DNA from: Thermoanaerobaculales bacterium
GTDB lineage: Bacteria; Acidobacteriota; Thermoanaerobaculia; Thermoanaerobaculales; Sulfomarinibacteraceae
Direction of reading: 5' to 3'
Assembly: GCA_029932545.1 (NCBI GenBank)
Contig: JAOZPW010000202.1
Location: forward strand, 1 to 7,206
Length of the DNA stretch: 7,206 nucleotides
Below, piece after piece: positions 6,484-7,206 of the stretch; within the stretch, counting starts at the first letter, position 1; each line of letters begins with the position of its first letter. A program made the position numbers and the translations under genes. The notes below the pieces were generated by a model, which worked only from the letters and a program-made list of their open reading frames with translations, was not told where the DNA came from and did not search any database.

Positions 6484-6617
6484 GAGAGGGCGCTCTTGGA
6501 ATTTAACGCCGGTGTTGGTCGTGTCCGCGGGCGCGACAGCAACCGGACAGCCAACGCCGAAGCACAAAATCAACGCCGCCCAAAATGCCAAAACGGGTGT
6601 GCCGGGTGCGCCCTCTC
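6484..6617 (+). repeat. Nested inverted repeat downstream of vapC
   Basis: An outer perfect 10-bp pair, GAGAGGGCGC (6484-6493) with GCGCCCTCTC (6608-6617), encloses an inner stem-loop. The inner element is CGGTGTTGG (6510-6518) with CCAACGCCG (6551-6559). It then continues through a small internal loop into TGTCCG (6522-6527) with CGGACA (6544-6549) and a 16-nt loop. The single irregular pair in the 9-bp inner stem is U-G in plus-strand RNA but A-C in minus-strand RNA, which favours a plus-strand transcript such as the vapBC 3' region. Confidence 0.6.
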
Positions 6618-6731
6618 TTCACCGGGCAGGACTCCCAATCGAGCCGTCGATGCGAAGAAGGGCGACACCGGGCACCCACGGCGGTGACGTCAGCAATCGA
6701 GTCTCCCGGCTGAGTCGTAGGCCGCCGAGGT

Positions 6732-6789
6732 CATTTTCCTCAAGGGCGAGGGTCTCCCGATCTCTGAAATGTTGCCCTTGAGGAAAATG
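6732..6789. repeat. Perfect 16-bp inverted repeat
   Basis: CATTTTCCTCAAGGGC (6732-6747) recurs as its exact reverse complement at 6774-6789, with a 26-nt loop. No T-tract follows on either strand, so it is not a standard intrinsic terminator. It could be a structured RNA stem, the tip of a palindromic repeat, or a dimeric protein-binding site. A further small hairpin (CCCCG with CGGGG) follows near 6813-6830. Confidence 0.75.
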
Positions 6790-7009
6790 CACCGAGCGGG
6801 GGTGCGAAGCGGCCCCGAAGGCCGGGGTTGGAGAGAGGTTCCAGGGCAGCGCCAGCAATCAGCGGCCGGGTCCGCGTCAGTGAGCCGAGTCCGCGTCCGA
6901 AACCGTGATCCGTAGAGATCGACAGTATCCCCTATAGTTTCTATAGCTTTCCTTAGGGCGGCCCTGCGGGCTTTGGAAAACAATAGGCCAATTGAACGCC
7001 TTCCGCAAA

Positions 7010-7023
7010 GTGACAGGTGTCAC
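7010..7023. promoter_or_regulatory. Operator-like perfect dyad
   Basis: GTGACA-GG-TGTCAC is a perfect 6-bp inverted repeat with a 2-nt spacer, 49 bp before the ATG at 7073. Its size and symmetry suit a dimeric repressor or activator site. I could not match it to a named regulator. A TTGAAC hexamer (6992-6997) and a TAATAT hexamer (7053-7058) lie nearby but are not correctly spaced for one promoter. Confidence 0.4.
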
Positions 7024-7072
7024 AATCCAGAGGTGGAGATGAGGTGTATGCTTAATATCCAAAAGGGGGAAA

Positions 7073-7206
7073 ATGTCATACAACCCGACGAGAATCGCTG
7101 TCATCGCCTCAGTTTGCATGATCTTGGTCAACCCCACAATTGTTTCGGCGACCCCCCCCTGTTGAACTTGGGAACACACCTGCGGAAACAGGCGCAACGA
7201 AGGTCA
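7073..7206 (+). CDS. Possible secreted protein, interrupted at a poly-C run, cut by window edge
   Basis: An ATG at 7073 follows a purine-rich AGGGGGA ribosome site. It opens a signal-peptide-like stretch: MSYNPTR, a hydrophobic core IAVIASVCMILV, and a possible cleavage site after VSA at residue 26. The frame then meets eight C residues (7152-7159) and stops at TGA 7163-7165, giving only 30 residues. If the run held seven C residues, the frame would continue open to the window edge, reading TPPVELGNTPAETGATKV after the cleavage site, which looks like a normal mature N terminus. So this is either a real gene with a sequencing or assembly error, a frameshift mutant, or a contingency gene switched by the poly-C tract. 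The product is not recognisable. Confidence 0.45.

Larger units (their letters stand above)
6470..7072. other. Gene-free, structured intergenic region
   Basis: I could not support any gene here. Open frames on both strands are short, overlap each other, lack ribosome sites and show no family motifs; their translations are rich in Arg, Pro and Ser, as expected of GC-rich noncoding DNA. The stretch does contain several inverted repeats (6484-6617, 6732-6789, 7010-7023), a CTATAG-TTT-CTATAG hairpin (6932-6946), and short direct repeats such as GTCCGCGTC at 6870-6878 and 6889-6897. It may hold an RNA element, a non-autonomous repeat, or the decayed remains of something larger. Confidence 0.6.

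Noticed and set aside
6503..6559. Integron attC site after vapC
   Set aside because: An RYYYAAC-like word (ATTTAAC) occurs, but no matching GTTRRRY core follows at the right place, and the stem lacks attC geometry.
6211..6591. Minus-strand open frame of 126 residues with a hydrophobic start
   Set aside because: Most of it is antisense to vapC. The hydrophobic start comes from the structured region after vapC, and no ribosome site precedes it.
6690..6983. Minus-strand open frames of 79 and 97 residues in overlapping frames, 6619-6858 and 6690-6983
   Set aside because: Overlapping frames of similar length with no motifs span the perfect inverted repeat. Neither frame is convincing as a gene.
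6877..7197. Minus-strand open frame of 106 residues at the right end
   Set aside because: It is antisense to the signal-peptide gene at 7073, has no recognisable domain, and its start is not supported by a ribosome site within the window.

Overview
The window is bacterial and probably Gram-negative. It carries an outer-membrane-type lipoprotein with a lipobox, a multihaem c-type cytochrome with a signal peptide, and strong Shine-Dalgarno sites on most genes. The sequence alone does not fix the phylum. The moderately GC-rich composition, the multihaem cytochrome, the DUF4136 lipoprotein and a fungal-Lys4-like aconitase-family enzyme would fit Acidobacteriota, Desulfobacterota or a related environmental lineage; this is inference only.

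Layout. Positions 20-5715 hold four genes, all on the minus strand. In transcription order they are a DUF4136 lipoprotein (5715-5122), an MmgE/PrpD-family enzyme (5000-3630), a single-chain aconitase-superfamily hydratase resembling homoaconitase (3477-1534), and a five-haem secreted cytochrome c (1378-20). The gaps of 100-160 bp are large enough for separate transcription units. Degenerate 7-nt tandem repeats flank both ends of the hydratase gene, and the upstream copy can fold into a 31-position stem. Positions 5716-5813 form a divergent regulatory region. From it a vapBC-type toxin-antitoxin operon (5814-6469) reads on the plus strand from a near-consensus promoter that overlaps a dyad. Positions 6470-7072 hold no convincing gene, but contain several inverted repeats, including a perfect 16-bp one. 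At 7073 a plus-strand gene with a signal-peptide-like start enters the window. It is interrupted at a run of eight C residues and runs off the right edge.

How the genes may work together. The PrpD-type enzyme and the Lys4-like hydratase are the main functional pair. A dehydratase feeding a hydratase would isomerise a citrate-like tricarboxylate (methylcitrate, homocitrate or an analogue). This is inferred from the families and their adjacency. The cytochrome, lipoprotein and toxin-antitoxin pair have no evident link to that chemistry. I found no clearly novel defence or mobile system. The observations most worth a second look are the hydratase pair, the wobble-compensated heptad-repeat hairpin, the structured region after vapC, and the poly-C interrupted secreted-protein gene.
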